From the NCBI RefSeq assembly GCF_034347425.1, contig NZ_CP133779.1:3100001-3164000 (forward strand): a DNA stretch of 64,000 nt, read 5' to 3'. Shown one piece after another: positions 8,111 through 17,596 of this stretch. Below the pieces are notes generated by a model. The model searched no databases. It was not told where the DNA came from and was given only the letters and a program-made list of their open reading frames with translations. The position numbers and the translations under genes are program-made. Position 1 is the stretch's first letter; each line of letters begins with the position of its first letter. The DNA comes from Undibacterium sp. CCC3.4 (GTDB taxonomy: Bacteria; Pseudomonadota; Gammaproteobacteria; Burkholderiales; Burkholderiaceae_D).

Positions 8111-9174
8111 TGGGCTGCCCCTACCGATTGTAATAATTTGGAAGAGTCGAAGCGAATGACTTCTTCGCCCAGCCAGTCATTGACTTGCATGAAGCGCGCT
8201 TGCAGCGGCTCGAGTTCGTTTTGGACGAATACCCGCGCTGCCGGTTCGACCGCGCCGAAGCCGCCGGTGTTATTCGGTACCAGGCCCAGCAACTGGGGCG
8301 GCACACGGTGGGCGGCGAGCATGTCGTCGCGTGTTACGCCCTTGATGTTGAAAAATTCATCTTTGGCGGCGACTTCGGAAACCGGAATCAGCTGTATCCC
8401 ATCCTTTTTTCCGTTCGGGGCATACATGAACACGTTGCGGAAATTGCCTGGTCCCTTGCTCTGCTTGAGCGCCTCGCGCATCTTGTCGACGTCGGTCTGG
8501 TTTTGCGCCGCATCGGTCATGTATAAAATGAAGCCGGCATGCGAGCCGTTTTGGTAGTATTTTCGGCGAAACAGCGTCGCGGCTTCATTCAACCAGGCCG
8601 AATGCAAGGCGCTCAGGTATTCGGGCAGGCCGTAGATTTCTTGGTTGATGTCGGCTTCGATCAGATGGAAAATCAAGCCAGGGGCAAATTCGTGCTCCTG
8701 TTTCCAGCCGTGCACATACAGATAGGCACTCAGATCGGTGGCACTGCGGCGCATGTACTTGGCCAGCGCAGGATAGAGTCCGAGCGTGCCACCCAGGCGG
8801 TTGGTTTGCCGCTCGAGGTAGCTGTTACCGAAGACCAGAAAGTCGAGCGCAAAGCGGCTGAAGTGTTCCCGCGATAACAGCCGATGTGGGACAAAGGTCG
8901 AGGCCAGCAAGTTGCGCTTGGCATAGATGGCTGAGCTGTGATGTACGCTGGCGCGGAACGATCTGGCTAAGCCGTCAAAGCTGATCGGCGGTTCGTAATA
9001 GCGGCCGTTCGACCAGCTCTCGATATAATCGAGAATTTCTGCGCGATCCAATACCGGCGTCGGGTCGCCAAAACTGAATGCTTCCAGCGCCGCCGACTGG
9101 CTGACGGCCGTCGCACGCTCGGTCCTGACTTCCTGCGCTGCATTTATCTGCCCGCGCTGCTTCCTGCGTATCAT
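8107..9174 (-). CDS. Q: Portal protein (P2 gpQ family)
   Basis: 355 aa, close to P2 gpQ. It forms the dodecameric portal ring at the capsid vertex for DNA packaging and tail attachment. Family features include ALDFLVFGNSYLERQ, the GLPEYLSAL block and KGVTRDDMLAAHRVPPQLLG. It overlaps the terminase stop by 4 nt. It appears intact. Confidence 0.94.
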   Translation of the reverse strand: MIRRKQRGQINAAQEVRTERATAVSQSAALEAFSFGDPTPVLDRAEILDYIESWSNGRYYEPPISFDGLARSFRASVHHSSAIYAKRNLLASTFVPHRLLSREHFSRFALDFLVFGNSYLERQTNRLGGTLGLYPALAKYMRRSATDLSAYLYVHGWKQEHEFAPGLIFHLIEADINQEIYGLPEYLSALHSAWLNEAATLFRRKYYQNGSHAGFILYMTDAAQNQTDVDKMREALKQSKGPGNFRNVFMYAPNGKKDGIQLIPVSEVAAKDEFFNIKGVTRDDMLAAHRVPPQLLGLVPNNTGGFGAVEPAARVFVQNELEPLQARFMQVNDWLGEEVIRFDSSKLLQSVGAAQ

Positions 9175-10946
9175 GCGTAGATCTCCATAAATGATTGACT
9201 GTTGTGGTGGCCACCATCGAGCGGTTCGTGGTCAAGTGCATGCATACATGCCCAGGCCAGATCGGCGTGACCGGTTTCTTCATTGCGGTCGGCCTTGTAG
9301 GTCACTTGCTGGCCGCTGGCGGTCAGTGTTTTTTTGATCGCCATAAAGGATTGCGCCAGTTCTGTCGCACCGGCGTCGAATTCGAGCCGGCCTTTGCTGA
9401 TCACGTCTTGCGCTTTCAGCACCATGCGACTTTTGATGGCGGGGTCGTAATTGATCTTGGTGACCGAGGGGTAAAAATTCTTCACCAACTGATACACCCC
9501 TTCGCCCATTCCGGTCGCATCAATACCGATAAAGCCGACGTGATAGCGTATCGTTGATTGCCGTATCAATTCGGCCTGGGCAGCAAAATCCATCCCACGA
9601 AATTGGGTTTTTTCTAACACGCGGAACTTACCGCCGGGTGTGCGCGGCGGGGCAAGGATAACGATACCGGCGCTGTCGCCGGTATGGGCGGGGTCGTAGC
9701 CTATCCAGACCGGATTGTCGCCATAGGGGCGGGTGGTAAATGGTTTGAAATCGGTCCATTCAAGCCATGCGTCGACCATGCATTTTTGTAGTTCGGTCAA
9801 AGGAAATATTGACTTGGTATCGTCGATGAAGTGACACATCAGCAGATTGTCGAACTGGTCCGGGCTGTATTCGTAGCTGCGCAGCTCATCGATGTCGAAC
9901 AAGTTGCAGCCGCCGCGCTCGGCATCCATGATCGTCACGATCTGGCGCCAGATTTTGTCTTCGCCGGTGTAACCGCTCTGTAGTCGTGCATGGCTGATGT
10001 CGATGTGTACTTGGTCTTTTTTGGGGCGACGCTTGTTGAATAGATCGCCCGTCCAGAACGGATAAGCTTCGTGCGTGATGCTGGAAGGCGTGGAGAAATA
10101 GGTCTTGCGCCACTGCTTATGCAGCGCCATGCCGGACGCGACTTTGTTCAATTCTTGGAATTGATGCGTCCAGAAGAATTCATCGAAATAGAAATTGCCA
10201 TGGTAGCCTTGCGCCGTGCGCGCATTCGTTCCCAAGAAGTACAAATGCGCGCCATTCGGCAGAACGATAGGATCGCCGCTGAGCTCAATGCCCGCCGCTT
10301 CCTTTGCAAACTGGACGATGTATTGTTTGAAGACGTGCGCCTGCGCTTTTGAAGCAGACAGGAAGATTTGATTACGTCCGGTTTCAAATGCATCCGCCAA
10401 GGCTTCGCGCGCAAAATACCAGGTCGCCCCAATTTGACGTGATTTTAGAATGACGCGGGTACGTTGGTGGCCGTTTCTCAGCCAACTCTTTTGATAGTCG
10501 AATAAGGAATCGCGGAAGGCCTCCAGCAGTTGCTCACGCTGTTCGTCGCTGTAATCGTTGCGTGCTGCTTTTTTCTTGGGGCCGGCGTGACGCTTGGCCA
10601 GGTTGGGGTTTAGGTCAACTTCGTTACCGCCCGGTTCTTCATAGCGCCTGACGCGCGCCATTTGCACGACCTGACGTGTCAGTAAGTCGATTTCTTTGAA
10701 GTCGCCACCGGTTTTGAGGTCTTTGGCGATCAATTGCACCAGGCGGGCATCTAAGGCGGTTTCGATTTTTTCGATGACCGAGGCCTTGTCCCAATGATCA
10801 CGATCGCACCAGCTTTGCACGGTGCTGCGTTTGATGTCGAGGTGTTGTGCAATCGATGAGATCCGCCAGCCTTGCCAATATAAGGCCCGCGCAAGACGAC
10901 GCATGTCGGTTTTGTTTGCAAGGAGCGTAGCGTCATTTTCCATCAT
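9171..10946 (-). CDS. P: Terminase ATPase subunit (P2 gpP)
   Basis: 591 aa from the first ATG of MMENDATLL (10946), matching P2 gpP at about 590 aa; the in-frame extension to 11051 runs into the divergent promoter region. The N-terminal HTH reads WRISSIAQHLDIKRSTVQSW. The Walker A-like VILKSRQIGATW and Walker B-like NFYFDEFFW mark the ATPase, and the C-terminal part carries VWIGYDPAHTGDSAG. It drives DNA into the prohead with gpM. The first ~57 nt of this gene recur almost unchanged at 45618-45677. Confidence 0.94.
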   Translation of the reverse strand: MMENDATLLANKTDMRRLARALYWQGWRISSIAQHLDIKRSTVQSWCDRDHWDKASVIEKIETALDARLVQLIAKDLKTGGDFKEIDLLTRQVVQMARVRRYEEPGGNEVDLNPNLAKRHAGPKKKAARNDYSDEQREQLLEAFRDSLFDYQKSWLRNGHQRTRVILKSRQIGATWYFAREALADAFETGRNQIFLSASKAQAHVFKQYIVQFAKEAAGIELSGDPIVLPNGAHLYFLGTNARTAQGYHGNFYFDEFFWTHQFQELNKVASGMALHKQWRKTYFSTPSSITHEAYPFWTGDLFNKRRPKKDQVHIDISHARLQSGYTGEDKIWRQIVTIMDAERGGCNLFDIDELRSYEYSPDQFDNLLMCHFIDDTKSIFPLTELQKCMVDAWLEWTDFKPFTTRPYGDNPVWIGYDPAHTGDSAGIVILAPPRTPGGKFRVLEKTQFRGMDFAAQAELIRQSTIRYHVGFIGIDATGMGEGVYQLVKNFYPSVTKINYDPAIKSRMVLKAQDVISKGRLEFDAGATELAQSFMAIKKTLTASGQQVTYKADRNEETGHADLAWACMHALDHEPLDGGHHNSQSFMEIYA

Positions 10947-11097
10947 GCCGCCAGCGTAGGGGCTACGCGCGTGCGCAGGCAGTCTGGCGGAGTTGATAAA
11001 CTGATTAACAACCCTCAGGCAATTGATGCAGAAGACAGCAAGGCCGACCATGTGGGCTTCATTCCCCCATAAGCTGAGTCAGTTTGGCTACCACACC
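10947..11097. other. Divergent intergenic region between P and O
   Basis: About 150 bp separate the leftward P-Q genes from the rightward O operon, so both late promoters should lie here. I looked for the P2 Ogr motif TGT-N12-ACA and did not find a convincing copy. Confidence 0.5.
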
Positions 11098-11928
11098 ATG
11101 TCAAAAAAATTCGCCTCTAAGTTTTTCCGTGTCGCCTTGGAAGGTGCGACCACCGATGGCCGCCAGATCGAGCGCAGCTGGATCGAGCAAATGGCAAAGA
11201 ACTTTGACCCGGTTAAATACGGCGCACGTGTTTGGATGGAGCATATTCGCGGCACCTTGGTTGACAGCCCTTTCCGTGCCTACGGCGATGTGACAGCACT
11301 CAAAGCAGAGGAAGTCACGATTGACGGCGTGAAAAAACTCGGTTTATACGCACAGATCGAACCGACGCCTGATCTGGTTAAAATGACCAAGGCAAAACAA
11401 AAAATCTACACCAGCATCGAAATCAATGAAAAATTCGCTGACAGCGGCGAAGCCTACCTGGTAGGTTTGGGCGTCACAGATAGCCCCGCCAGCTTAGGCA
11501 CAGAGATTCTCTCATTCGCGGCACAAAATCCCCATGCCAGCCCATTCGCGGCGCGCAAAAGCAGCCCCGGCAATCTGTTTTCAGCAGCCACCGAGGTGAC
11601 GCTGGAATTTGATGAAGTTGACACAGAAGCCAGCTCACTTTCCATCAGGGTCAAAGAATTGCTCGGTCGTTTCAATAGCAAAAAGACCGGCGACGATGCG
11701 CGCTTTGCCGATATCAGCCAGGCGGTCGACACGCTGCTCGAGCACGTTGCGCAGCAAGCCTCGCATGTCAGCGCGGCGGGCCAGCGTATTGACGATCTGG
11801 AAAAATCGCTCCGGTTCGTGACTGCCGATTTTCACAGCGTGAAGGAGCAGCTCGCCCAGGAACCGGGCAAGCACAGTACGCGTCCGTCATCCACCGGCCA
11901 TCAGGGTGGCCAACAAACCGATTGTTGA
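11098..11928 (+). CDS. O: Capsid scaffolding protein and protease (P2 gpO)
   Basis: 276 aa from ATG 11098. gpO is the internal scaffold and the protease that cuts capsid proteins. The Asp-His-Ser triad known for P2 aligns with D20 (ATTDGR), H49 (WMEHIRG) and S106 (IYTSIEI). The C-terminal half is the helical scaffold, with a predicted coiled region (ISQAVDTLLEHVAQQ). An in-frame start at 11023 is less likely. Confidence 0.93.
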   Translation: MSKKFASKFFRVALEGATTDGRQIERSWIEQMAKNFDPVKYGARVWMEHIRGTLVDSPFRAYGDVTALKAEEVTIDGVKKLGLYAQIEPTPDLVKMTKAKQKIYTSIEINEKFADSGEAYLVGLGVTDSPASLGTEILSFAAQNPHASPFAARKSSPGNLFSAATEVTLEFDEVDTEASSLSIRVKELLGRFNSKKTGDDARFADISQAVDTLLEHVAQQASHVSAAGQRIDDLEKSLRFVTADFHSVKEQLAQEPGKHSTRPSSTGHQGGQQTDC

Positions 11929-11997
11929 TGTTGACGTATACCGCGCACAGTCTGCGCTTCGCACCACTTTTACCAAAGAATTTCGGAGATACTTGCA

Positions 11998-13008
11998 ATG
12001 AACAATACTACCCGCACCGTCTATCACTCTCTGCTGACTCGGCTTGGCGAACTCAATGGTGTCGCCGATGTAACGAAAACCTTTGCGGTTGACCCGTCGG
12101 TGCAGCAGAAACTGGAAACGAAGATGCAGGAGTCCAGTGAGTTCCTCGGTAAGATCAATATCATCGGTGTGACCGAAAAAGAGGGTGAAAAACTCAAGTT
12201 AGGGATCAGCGGGCCGGTTGCCAGCCGTACCGATACCAACAAGAGCGAACGTCAGCCACGTGATTTGACCGAGCTTGGCGATGACAAGTACCGCTGCGTG
12301 AAAACGAATTTTGATACCCATATTCCGTATGCCAAACTCGATGCCTGGGCTAAATTCGCCGATTTCCAGACGCGCATCCGTGATGTGATTCTGCGCCGTC
12401 AGGCGCTCGATCGCATGGTCATCGGTTTCCATGGCGCGTCGGTGGCCGACACCAGCGATATCGCCACCTATCCGCTGCTGCAGGATGTCAATAAAGGGTG
12501 GTTGCAGAATATGCGTGAACACGCCCCGCAGCGTGTGATGGGTTCGGGTCAAACCGCCGGCACTGTCAGCGTCGGGGCTGGGGCCGGCAGTGATTATGCC
12601 AACCTCGATGCGGCGGTGTTCGACGCCATCACCTTGCTTGACCCGTGGTTTCGCGACGATACCGGCTTGGTGGTGATGGTTGGCCGCGAACTGATGCACG
12701 ATAAATACTTCCCGCTGGTGAATCAGAAGCAAAGCCATGTCGAAACTCTGGCGGCCGATGTGGTGATCAGCCAGAAGCGGATCGGCGGTTTGCAGGCGGT
12801 GAGTGTGCCGTATTTTCCAGCGAATGCTTTTTTGATCACGCGTTTCGATAATCTGTCGATCTATTTTCAAGATGGTGCTCGTCGTCGCCAGGTGGTGGAA
12901 AATCCTAAGCGCGATAGGATTGAAAATTATGAGTCATCGAACGATGCCTATGTCATTGAAGATTATGGCATGGCCGCCTTGGTTGAACACGTTGAGCTGG
13001 TGAATTAA
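11998..13008 (+). CDS. N: Major capsid protein (P2 gpN)
   Basis: 336 aa, P2 gpN family, with the typical start TRTVYHSLLTRLGELNGV and end NDAYVIEDYGMAALVEHV. In P2 the first ~31 residues are removed by gpO. It is 70 bp downstream of O and 2 nt upstream of M. Confidence 0.95.
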   Translation: MNNTTRTVYHSLLTRLGELNGVADVTKTFAVDPSVQQKLETKMQESSEFLGKINIIGVTEKEGEKLKLGISGPVASRTDTNKSERQPRDLTELGDDKYRCVKTNFDTHIPYAKLDAWAKFADFQTRIRDVILRRQALDRMVIGFHGASVADTSDIATYPLLQDVNKGWLQNMREHAPQRVMGSGQTAGTVSVGAGAGSDYANLDAAVFDAITLLDPWFRDDTGLVVMVGRELMHDKYFPLVNQKQSHVETLAADVVISQKRIGGLQAVSVPYFPANAFLITRFDNLSIYFQDGARRRQVVENPKRDRIENYESSNDAYVIEDYGMAALVEHVELVN

Positions 13009-13010
13009 TC

Positions 13011-13712
13011 ATGGCGCGCATCAGTCCAGCACAACAACACTACCTGCGCACTCTGGCAGCGCTGGCGGCCGCGAACGCGTCTGCTGGTGGCGTCGTGACC
13101 GGCAACGCTTACGAATTGATGTGCGCGCAGCTGATTACCGACCGTCAGCGCCTTAAACAAATCCAGTCGATTGAGCGCAAGATCGAGACTAAACGCGCAC
13201 TGCTGCCGGCCTATCAAGATTGGATCGACGGTGCGCTCGCGAGCGGTCATGGTGCACAGGACATGGTGCTGACCACGCTGTTGGTATGGCATATTGATGT
13301 CGGCGATTTCGCGCGCGCTTTGCAGATCGCTGAGTATGTTTTGCAGCACAATATGAAACTGCCGGATCAGTATCAGCGCGATACCGCGACCATGCTGCTC
13401 GATGAAATTCCGGACGCCTTCCTCCAGCCACCTCTGCCGCAAGGGGTGGATGCGATGGCTATCCTTGAGCGGGTCGATCAGCTGACCCAAGGGAAAGATG
13501 CGCCCGACCAGGCGCGCGCCAAGCTGTATAAGGCGCTCGGTTATGCCTGTATCGCTGGCAGCGGGGAGGAGGATCTGACACGGGAACAACTGCCGTTGGC
13601 ACAGGAAGGGCTGCGCCACTTGCAGCGCGCACTTGAGCTGTTTAACGGCATCGGCGTCAAGAAAGATATCGAACGACTGGAGCGGCGCATTAAAAAAGCG
13701 ACGCCCGATTAA
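13011..13712 (+). CDS. M: Terminase endonuclease subunit (P2 gpM)
   Basis: 233 aa small terminase subunit that cuts cos in P2-like phages. Family hallmarks are SPAQQHYLRTLAAL near the start, VLTTLLVWHIDVGDF in the middle and GVKKDIERLERRIKK at the end. It sits in the N-M-L head operon. Confidence 0.93.
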   Translation: MARISPAQQHYLRTLAALAAANASAGGVVTGNAYELMCAQLITDRQRLKQIQSIERKIETKRALLPAYQDWIDGALASGHGAQDMVLTTLLVWHIDVGDFARALQIAEYVLQHNMKLPDQYQRDTATMLLDEIPDAFLQPPLPQGVDAMAILERVDQLTQGKDAPDQARAKLYKALGYACIAGSGEEDLTREQLPLAQEGLRHLQRALELFNGIGVKKDIERLERRIKKATPD

Positions 13713-13806
13713 CGCGCACCCCCTAGCGCACGGCGGCGCGGGCTGATGACAAAAATTTATCTAGGTCTGACGCCCGCCCACCGCCGTTTTTTTAGGAAGA
13801 CGTTTC

Positions 13807-14292
13807 ATGAGTTTTATCGCCATTGCACCAAGCAATCAGGCCAGCGCACCGGCTGCCGGCCTGATTATCAATGACGGCTGGTTCCCAGATATCCGCTTGG
13901 CCGACATGCGTGAGGCCGCCAGAATCGATGGCACCGTAACCGATGCCAGACTCACTGCCGCCTTGGTCGATGCGATCTTGAGCGTTAATCTCGCACTGCA
14001 TGCCTGGAAGGCGCAGCACCTCGCCGCGCAGTATGCCGATTTACTCAGCGTACCGGCACCGAGCATTCAAGGGGAAAGCCAGTATCTGGCGCATTACCGG
14101 CGTGCGGTGTATAGCACCGCCAAGGCTGATTTGCTGGAAAAATATCGTGATTTCGATAGTACCGGTCAAGCACAGAGCGATAAGAAAGCCATCGAATGGC
14201 TGGCTGCCGCTCCCGAACAAGAACGCCGCAATGCGCACTGGGCCATCGCCAACATCTTGCAGCGTCCTCACATGACGGTAGAGTTGATATGA
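13807..14292 (+). CDS. L: Head completion/stabilisation protein (P2 gpL)
   Basis: 161 aa. The N-terminus FIAIAPSNQ, the WFPDIRLADMREAARIDGTV block and HYRRAVYSTAKADLLEKYRD are typical of gpL. It plugs the portal after packaging. The stop overlaps the X start (ATGA). Confidence 0.92.
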   Translation: MSFIAIAPSNQASAPAAGLIINDGWFPDIRLADMREAARIDGTVTDARLTAALVDAILSVNLALHAWKAQHLAAQYADLLSVPAPSIQGESQYLAHYRRAVYSTAKADLLEKYRDFDSTGQAQSDKKAIEWLAAAPEQERRNAHWAIANILQRPHMTVELI

Positions 14293-14510
14293 GTTTCACC
14301 GTCTACGCTCACCAGTTCGACACCTTGGACCTGCTGTGCTGGCGGCATGTAGGGATGACGCAGGGCGTCGTTGAGGCGGCCTTGGAACTCAACCGCAGCA
14401 TTGCCGATACCGGCGTGTTTATTCCGCACGGTAGCGCGGTCGTGTTACCGACCGCTGAACACCTCGCGCATCGCACACGCAGTCACCAGATCGTGCAACT
14501 CTGGGATTAA
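14289..14510 (+). CDS. X: Tail protein X (P2 gpX)
   Basis: 73 aa LysM-like tail protein. The family pattern QFDTLDLLCWRHVG and ELNRSIADTGVFIPHG is clear. ATG 14289 overlaps the L stop; a longer in-frame start at 14196 lies inside L and is rejected. Confidence 0.9.
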   Translation: MSFTVYAHQFDTLDLLCWRHVGMTQGVVEAALELNRSIADTGVFIPHGSAVVLPTAEHLAHRTRSHQIVQLWD

Positions 14511-14558
14511 GCCGCCGCATAGCGTTTACATCGACACAGACCACCACACGAGAACCTC

Positions 14559-14918
14559 ATGGCCGAACCTCACACTACCAGCTTCATCGTGACCGCCACC
14601 GCCGCCAGCCTTGGTGTGTCGACGCTGTTTCCTGGCATCGACGGTAATGCTTTGATTGGTGCCTTTGCCGGCTCGAGTCTGGTGGCCATCAGCAGTAAAA
14701 ATCTACCGCTGCTACAACGCGTCGCGTACATGCTGATTTCCTTTGCAGTTGGCTATCTGGCTGCACCCGAAGTGGTCTCGAAAACGCCGCTGCACGAATC
14801 GGGCGTGGCGGCTTTTTTAGCGGCAGCAGCGGCGATTGCCGTGACCCTGCATTTGATTGACCTGATCAAGACGATCCAACTCCCACAATGGCTACAGAAA
14901 GGACGACCCCGTGACTGA
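14559..14918 (+). CDS. Putative phage holin
   Basis: 119 aa with hydrophobic segments around residues 25-45, 52-70 and 80-105, and a short charged tail. It is the first gene of the lysis cassette, in the P2 gene Y position. It would form lesions in the inner membrane that release the endolysin. It overlaps the next gene by 8 nt. Confidence 0.8.
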   Translation: MAEPHTTSFIVTATAASLGVSTLFPGIDGNALIGAFAGSSLVAISSKNLPLLQRVAYMLISFAVGYLAAPEVVSKTPLHESGVAAFLAAAAAIAVTLHLIDLIKTIQLPQWLQKGRPRD

Positions 14919-15180
14919 ACTGCTGACGAGCTTGACGTTTTTCTGTTACTTCGCCACTTGCCTGCGTCTGCTGCTGTATCGCCGCGGGCTGGCCAATTAT
15001 TGTTGGCAGCAGTCTTGCAAAGCCTGGTGCCTGATTGTTTTTACCGGTCATTGTGCACTGGAATTATTGCTGCATCCGGAGAGCGTGTCATTGGGCCGGG
15101 CCGGCATCGCCGTGACGATCTTGCTGCTGGTGTTTCGAGCACGGGGCAATGTCGCCAGTCTGACCAGGAGTCATCCATGA
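14911..15180 (+). CDS. Second holin-type membrane protein
   Basis: 89 aa with hydrophobic segments (LTSLTFFCYFATCLRLLLY, WCLIVFTGHCALELLL, AGIAVTILLLVF), resembling phage holin family 3-type proteins. It lies between the first holin and the endolysin and may be a co-holin or antiholin. The exact role is an inference from position. Confidence 0.72.
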   Translation: MTELLTSLTFFCYFATCLRLLLYRRGLANYCWQQSCKAWCLIVFTGHCALELLLHPESVSLGRAGIAVTILLLVFRARGNVASLTRSHP

Positions 15181-15644
15181 GCCTGCAGGAGGAATGGCTG
15201 TCGCCGCATTTCAGTTTGGCTGAATTGGTGCGTAGTCAAACGGCGCAGCAGCATCGCATCGATAACACGCCGACTGACAGCGCGCTGCATAATCTGCGTC
15301 GGCTGGCAGAGTTTTTTGAGCAGGTTCGGCATGCATTGGGGGATGTACCAGTGCTGATCAGCAGTGGCTATCGCTGCCCGCGGCTGAACCAATTGGTCGG
15401 TGGTCAGCCCGACAGCGCGCATCTGCAGGGGCTGGCCGCGGATTTCAAGGCGCCGGCATATGGGACGCCATGCGAAATTTGCCAGCATCTGGTCGGCAGC
15501 GCGCTGCCATTCGATCAATTGATCCTGGAACGCATCGCTCCGGCTATCTGGGTACATCTGGCCATCGCGGCAGAAAACAGTCGGCCGCGTCGGCAGGTTC
15601 TCACGATCACCAAGCAAGGCAGCAAGGTGGGCTTATGGCCGTGA
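15177..15644 (+). CDS. Endolysin, peptidase M15 family
   Basis: 155 aa from ATG 15177. M15 metallopeptidase features are SGYRCPRLN, the zinc motif SAHLQGLAADF (His...Asp) and the later WVHLAI histidine. It would cut peptide cross-links of peptidoglycan. It replaces the P2 gpK type. There is no signal peptide, so it depends on the holins. It overlaps both neighbours. Confidence 0.9.
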   Translation: MSLQEEWLSPHFSLAELVRSQTAQQHRIDNTPTDSALHNLRRLAEFFEQVRHALGDVPVLISSGYRCPRLNQLVGGQPDSAHLQGLAADFKAPAYGTPCEICQHLVGSALPFDQLILERIAPAIWVHLAIAAENSRPRRQVLTITKQGSKVGLWP

Positions 15645-16072
15645 CAACGAAACTACTGACCGGCATGCTGGTATTGACGGCGCTGTTGCTGGCCATGCTC
15701 AGCCTGAAATTGAATGTCTTGCAAAGCGATCTGGAAGTTGAGCAGACTAAAACGGCACAATTGAACAGCACGCTGGCCAGTAGAGACAGCCAGATTCTGC
15801 AATGGGAACAGGCCGCTGCTGCGCAGCGCAAACGCTTGAATCAGCTCAGCAAGGAACATCAGCGCATCCGCGCCACGCTGACAGAGAGAGAAACCGTCAT
15901 CAAGGAGCTACACCATGACAACACGGAGATACAAATTTGGGCGGCTACTCCTTTGCCTGCCGCTGTTGCCAGCTTGTGCCAACATCCCGACTACCGCGGT
16001 GCCGGCGACTATCGTCCAGACTGGTCCTTACGTCAGCCGCTGCCAGCTGGCCGCCAGCGCGCCCAAGACTAA
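15635..16072 (+). CDS. Rz-like inner-membrane spanin
   Basis: 145 aa from ATG 15635. There is an N-terminal transmembrane anchor (LLTGMLVLTALLLAMLSL) followed by a long coiled coil, the i-spanin layout. A second gene is embedded in another frame of its 3' half, as in lambda Rz/Rz1 and P2 lysB/lysC. The C-terminal ~45 residues overlap that gene and look less constrained. Confidence 0.85.
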   Translation: MAVTTKLLTGMLVLTALLLAMLSLKLNVLQSDLEVEQTKTAQLNSTLASRDSQILQWEQAAAAQRKRLNQLSKEHQRIRATLTERETVIKELHHDNTEIQIWAATPLPAAVASLCQHPDYRGAGDYRPDWSLRQPLPAGRQRAQD

Positions 16073-16187
16073 CGGCGAATTGCAGTTGGCGCTGGAACGG
16101 ACGCAAGCGGCCTGGGCCGACTGTGCGGCGCAGGTCGATATGCTGGTCGATCATCAGGAAAGCCTCGAGCATGTACAAGCCCGCTAG
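15915..16187 (+). CDS. Rz1-like outer-membrane lipoprotein spanin
   Basis: 90 aa read in the +1 frame relative to Rz. It has a lipoprotein signal with lipobox LLPAC near residue 21. It starts inside Rz and runs past its stop, a normal nested spanin pair. Together they fuse inner and outer membranes in the last lysis step. Confidence 0.85.
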   Translation: MTTRRYKFGRLLLCLPLLPACANIPTTAVPATIVQTGPYVSRCQLAASAPKTNGELQLALERTQAAWADCAAQVDMLVDHQESLEHVQAR

Positions 16188-16659
16188 CCTGCGCGATTAT
16201 TTAACTCAAGCCCATCCGGATCTGGCGCACAATCCGGACAAACTGCTGGTGTTCGCCGACCAAGGCAATCTGCTGGCCAGCGCGACCGGCTCGCTGTCGT
16301 TTGAATATTGCTACCGTCTCAATGTGATCATTACCGATTACGGCGGCGACCCGGATGCGCTGATGCTGCCGCTGCTGATATGGGTGGGCGTGCATCAACG
16401 CGACTTGCTCGCCAATCCGGAGGCGCGTAAGAATGGCATCGCGTTTGAAGTGGATTTTAATCATCACCAGAGCATCGATATCGCGATCAACCTCGATTTA
16501 AATGAGCGGGTGATCGTGCAGCACCAGGAGGACGGCAAGCTTCGTATCAGCCACCCAGCCGAGCCACAGGCGACACCACAATATAGCCAAACATTCTGGG
16601 CGCAGCAGCCAGGCAGTGATCTGCTCGCCGAGTGGCACACGCCGGCCGACGTAACGTGA
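16171..16659 (+). CDS. R: Tail completion protein (P2 gpR)
   Basis: 162 aa from ATG 16171, which overlaps the Rz1 end. gpR family features are MYKPASLRDYL, FADQGNLLAS, YRLNVIITDYGGD and the P/L-rich LPLLIWV block. It acts with gpS to finish the tail. Confidence 0.9.
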   Translation: MYKPASLRDYLTQAHPDLAHNPDKLLVFADQGNLLASATGSLSFEYCYRLNVIITDYGGDPDALMLPLLIWVGVHQRDLLANPEARKNGIAFEVDFNHHQSIDIAINLDLNERVIVQHQEDGKLRISHPAEPQATPQYSQTFWAQQPGSDLLAEWHTPADVT

Positions 16660-17105
16660 GCGACGATCTCAGCAGCATGATCAGTTGGGCCGGGGCCTTG
16701 CTCCACAAGTTCAGCCCTGGCCAACGCCGGCAACTGACGCGGCAGATCGCGCAGACGCTCAGGCGCAGTCAGGCGCGTCGTATCGCGGCGCAGCGGGCAC
16801 CCGATGGCACGCCCTACATTCCCAGAAAGCGGGCCAAGCGCGCCAAACAAGGCCGTATCAAGCGAAAAAAAGCGGCGATGTTTGAAAAGCTGCGCACGGC
16901 CAAACACTTGAAGCTCGTGAATGATGAGCAGCAGCTCGCGGTCGGTTTTTTTGGTCGGGTTGGCAGGATCGCGCGCGTGCATCAGGATGGACTGAGGGAT
17001 CAGGTCGGGCGCGCGACGGCTCAGTATGCGTATCCGCAGCGGGTGTTGTTGGGGTTGACTGCGGAAGAGCATGGGCTTGTTCGGGAGCAGGTGTTGCGGT
17101 ATTGA
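16656..17105 (+). CDS. S: Tail completion protein (P2 gpS)
   Basis: 149 aa from GTG 16656, which overlaps the R stop (GTGA); the alternative ATG 16632 lies inside R. The Arg-rich body RRSQARRIAAQRAPDG and TPYIPRK, and the end YAYPQRVLLGLTAEE, fit phage virion morphogenesis protein S. It is the last structural gene before the cargo island. Confidence 0.9.
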   Translation: MSDDLSSMISWAGALLHKFSPGQRRQLTRQIAQTLRRSQARRIAAQRAPDGTPYIPRKRAKRAKQGRIKRKKAAMFEKLRTAKHLKLVNDEQQLAVGFFGRVGRIARVHQDGLRDQVGRATAQYAYPQRVLLGLTAEEHGLVREQVLRY

Positions 17106-17179
17106 CAGGGCGAAAAGGATGGTTACCCATGAATGATCAGTTCCCTTGCTTTTTGGATTACGCACGGCCTCGGCACTGA

Positions 17180-17518
17180 GTTGACCGCTGCCTATCTCCA
17201 GCCACGGCGTTGATATTGACGCACAAAGGCAGTAAGTTTTATCTCAACACCAAACGGCGCAAGAATTTTGCTTGGGAGCGAGTCGATTATCTGGCATGCG
17301 ATAGCTTGCAAGCGCGCATCACTGATGTTTATCATAAAGCGGGCATTAAAGGCAGCAGTCACTCTGGCAGGCGTACGATGGCCTCAAATTTATTGCATAA
17401 AGGAGCTAGTTTGGACACTGTTCGACAATTGCTAGGGCATGTCAACATCGAACACTGCCTACCCTATCTAACTGTTGATAAAGACAGGCTGAGAGAGATG
17501 TTTTCGGATGTGATTTAG
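17180..17518 (+). pseudogene. C-terminal fragment of a tyrosine recombinase
   Basis: The frame opens after the stop at 17177 and ends at TAG 17516-17518, about 100 aa from TTG 17210. It holds only the catalytic C-terminus: [12 protein letters not shown] (His-x-x-Arg), [15 protein letters not shown] (His...Tyr). The N-terminal arm and core-binding domains and the first catalytic Arg are missing. It marks the left edge of the S-V cargo island and may record how the cargo arrived. Confidence 0.8.
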
Positions 17519-17543
17519 TAGATACATTGTTTATACAAATATC

Positions 17544-17576
17544 TTGACATTAGAAATAAATGCTCTACAATGTAGA
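17544..17576 (+). promoter_or_regulatory. Promoter and operator-like palindrome of the phage MazEF
   Basis: TTGACA at 17544-17549 and TACAAT at 17566-17571 with 16 bp spacing. A palindrome TCTAC-AAT-GTAGA (17564-17576) overlays the -10 box, as expected for an autoregulated toxin-antitoxin promoter. A strong RBS AAGGAG follows at 17583-17588. Confidence 0.75.
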
Positions 17577-17596
17577 TATGTTAAGGAGATATGCAA

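Noticed and set aside
10947..11097. Ogr-type late promoter (TGT-N12-ACA) between P and O
   Set aside because: I checked this gap and the region before FI and found only imperfect matches such as TGT-N12-ACC at about 25337.
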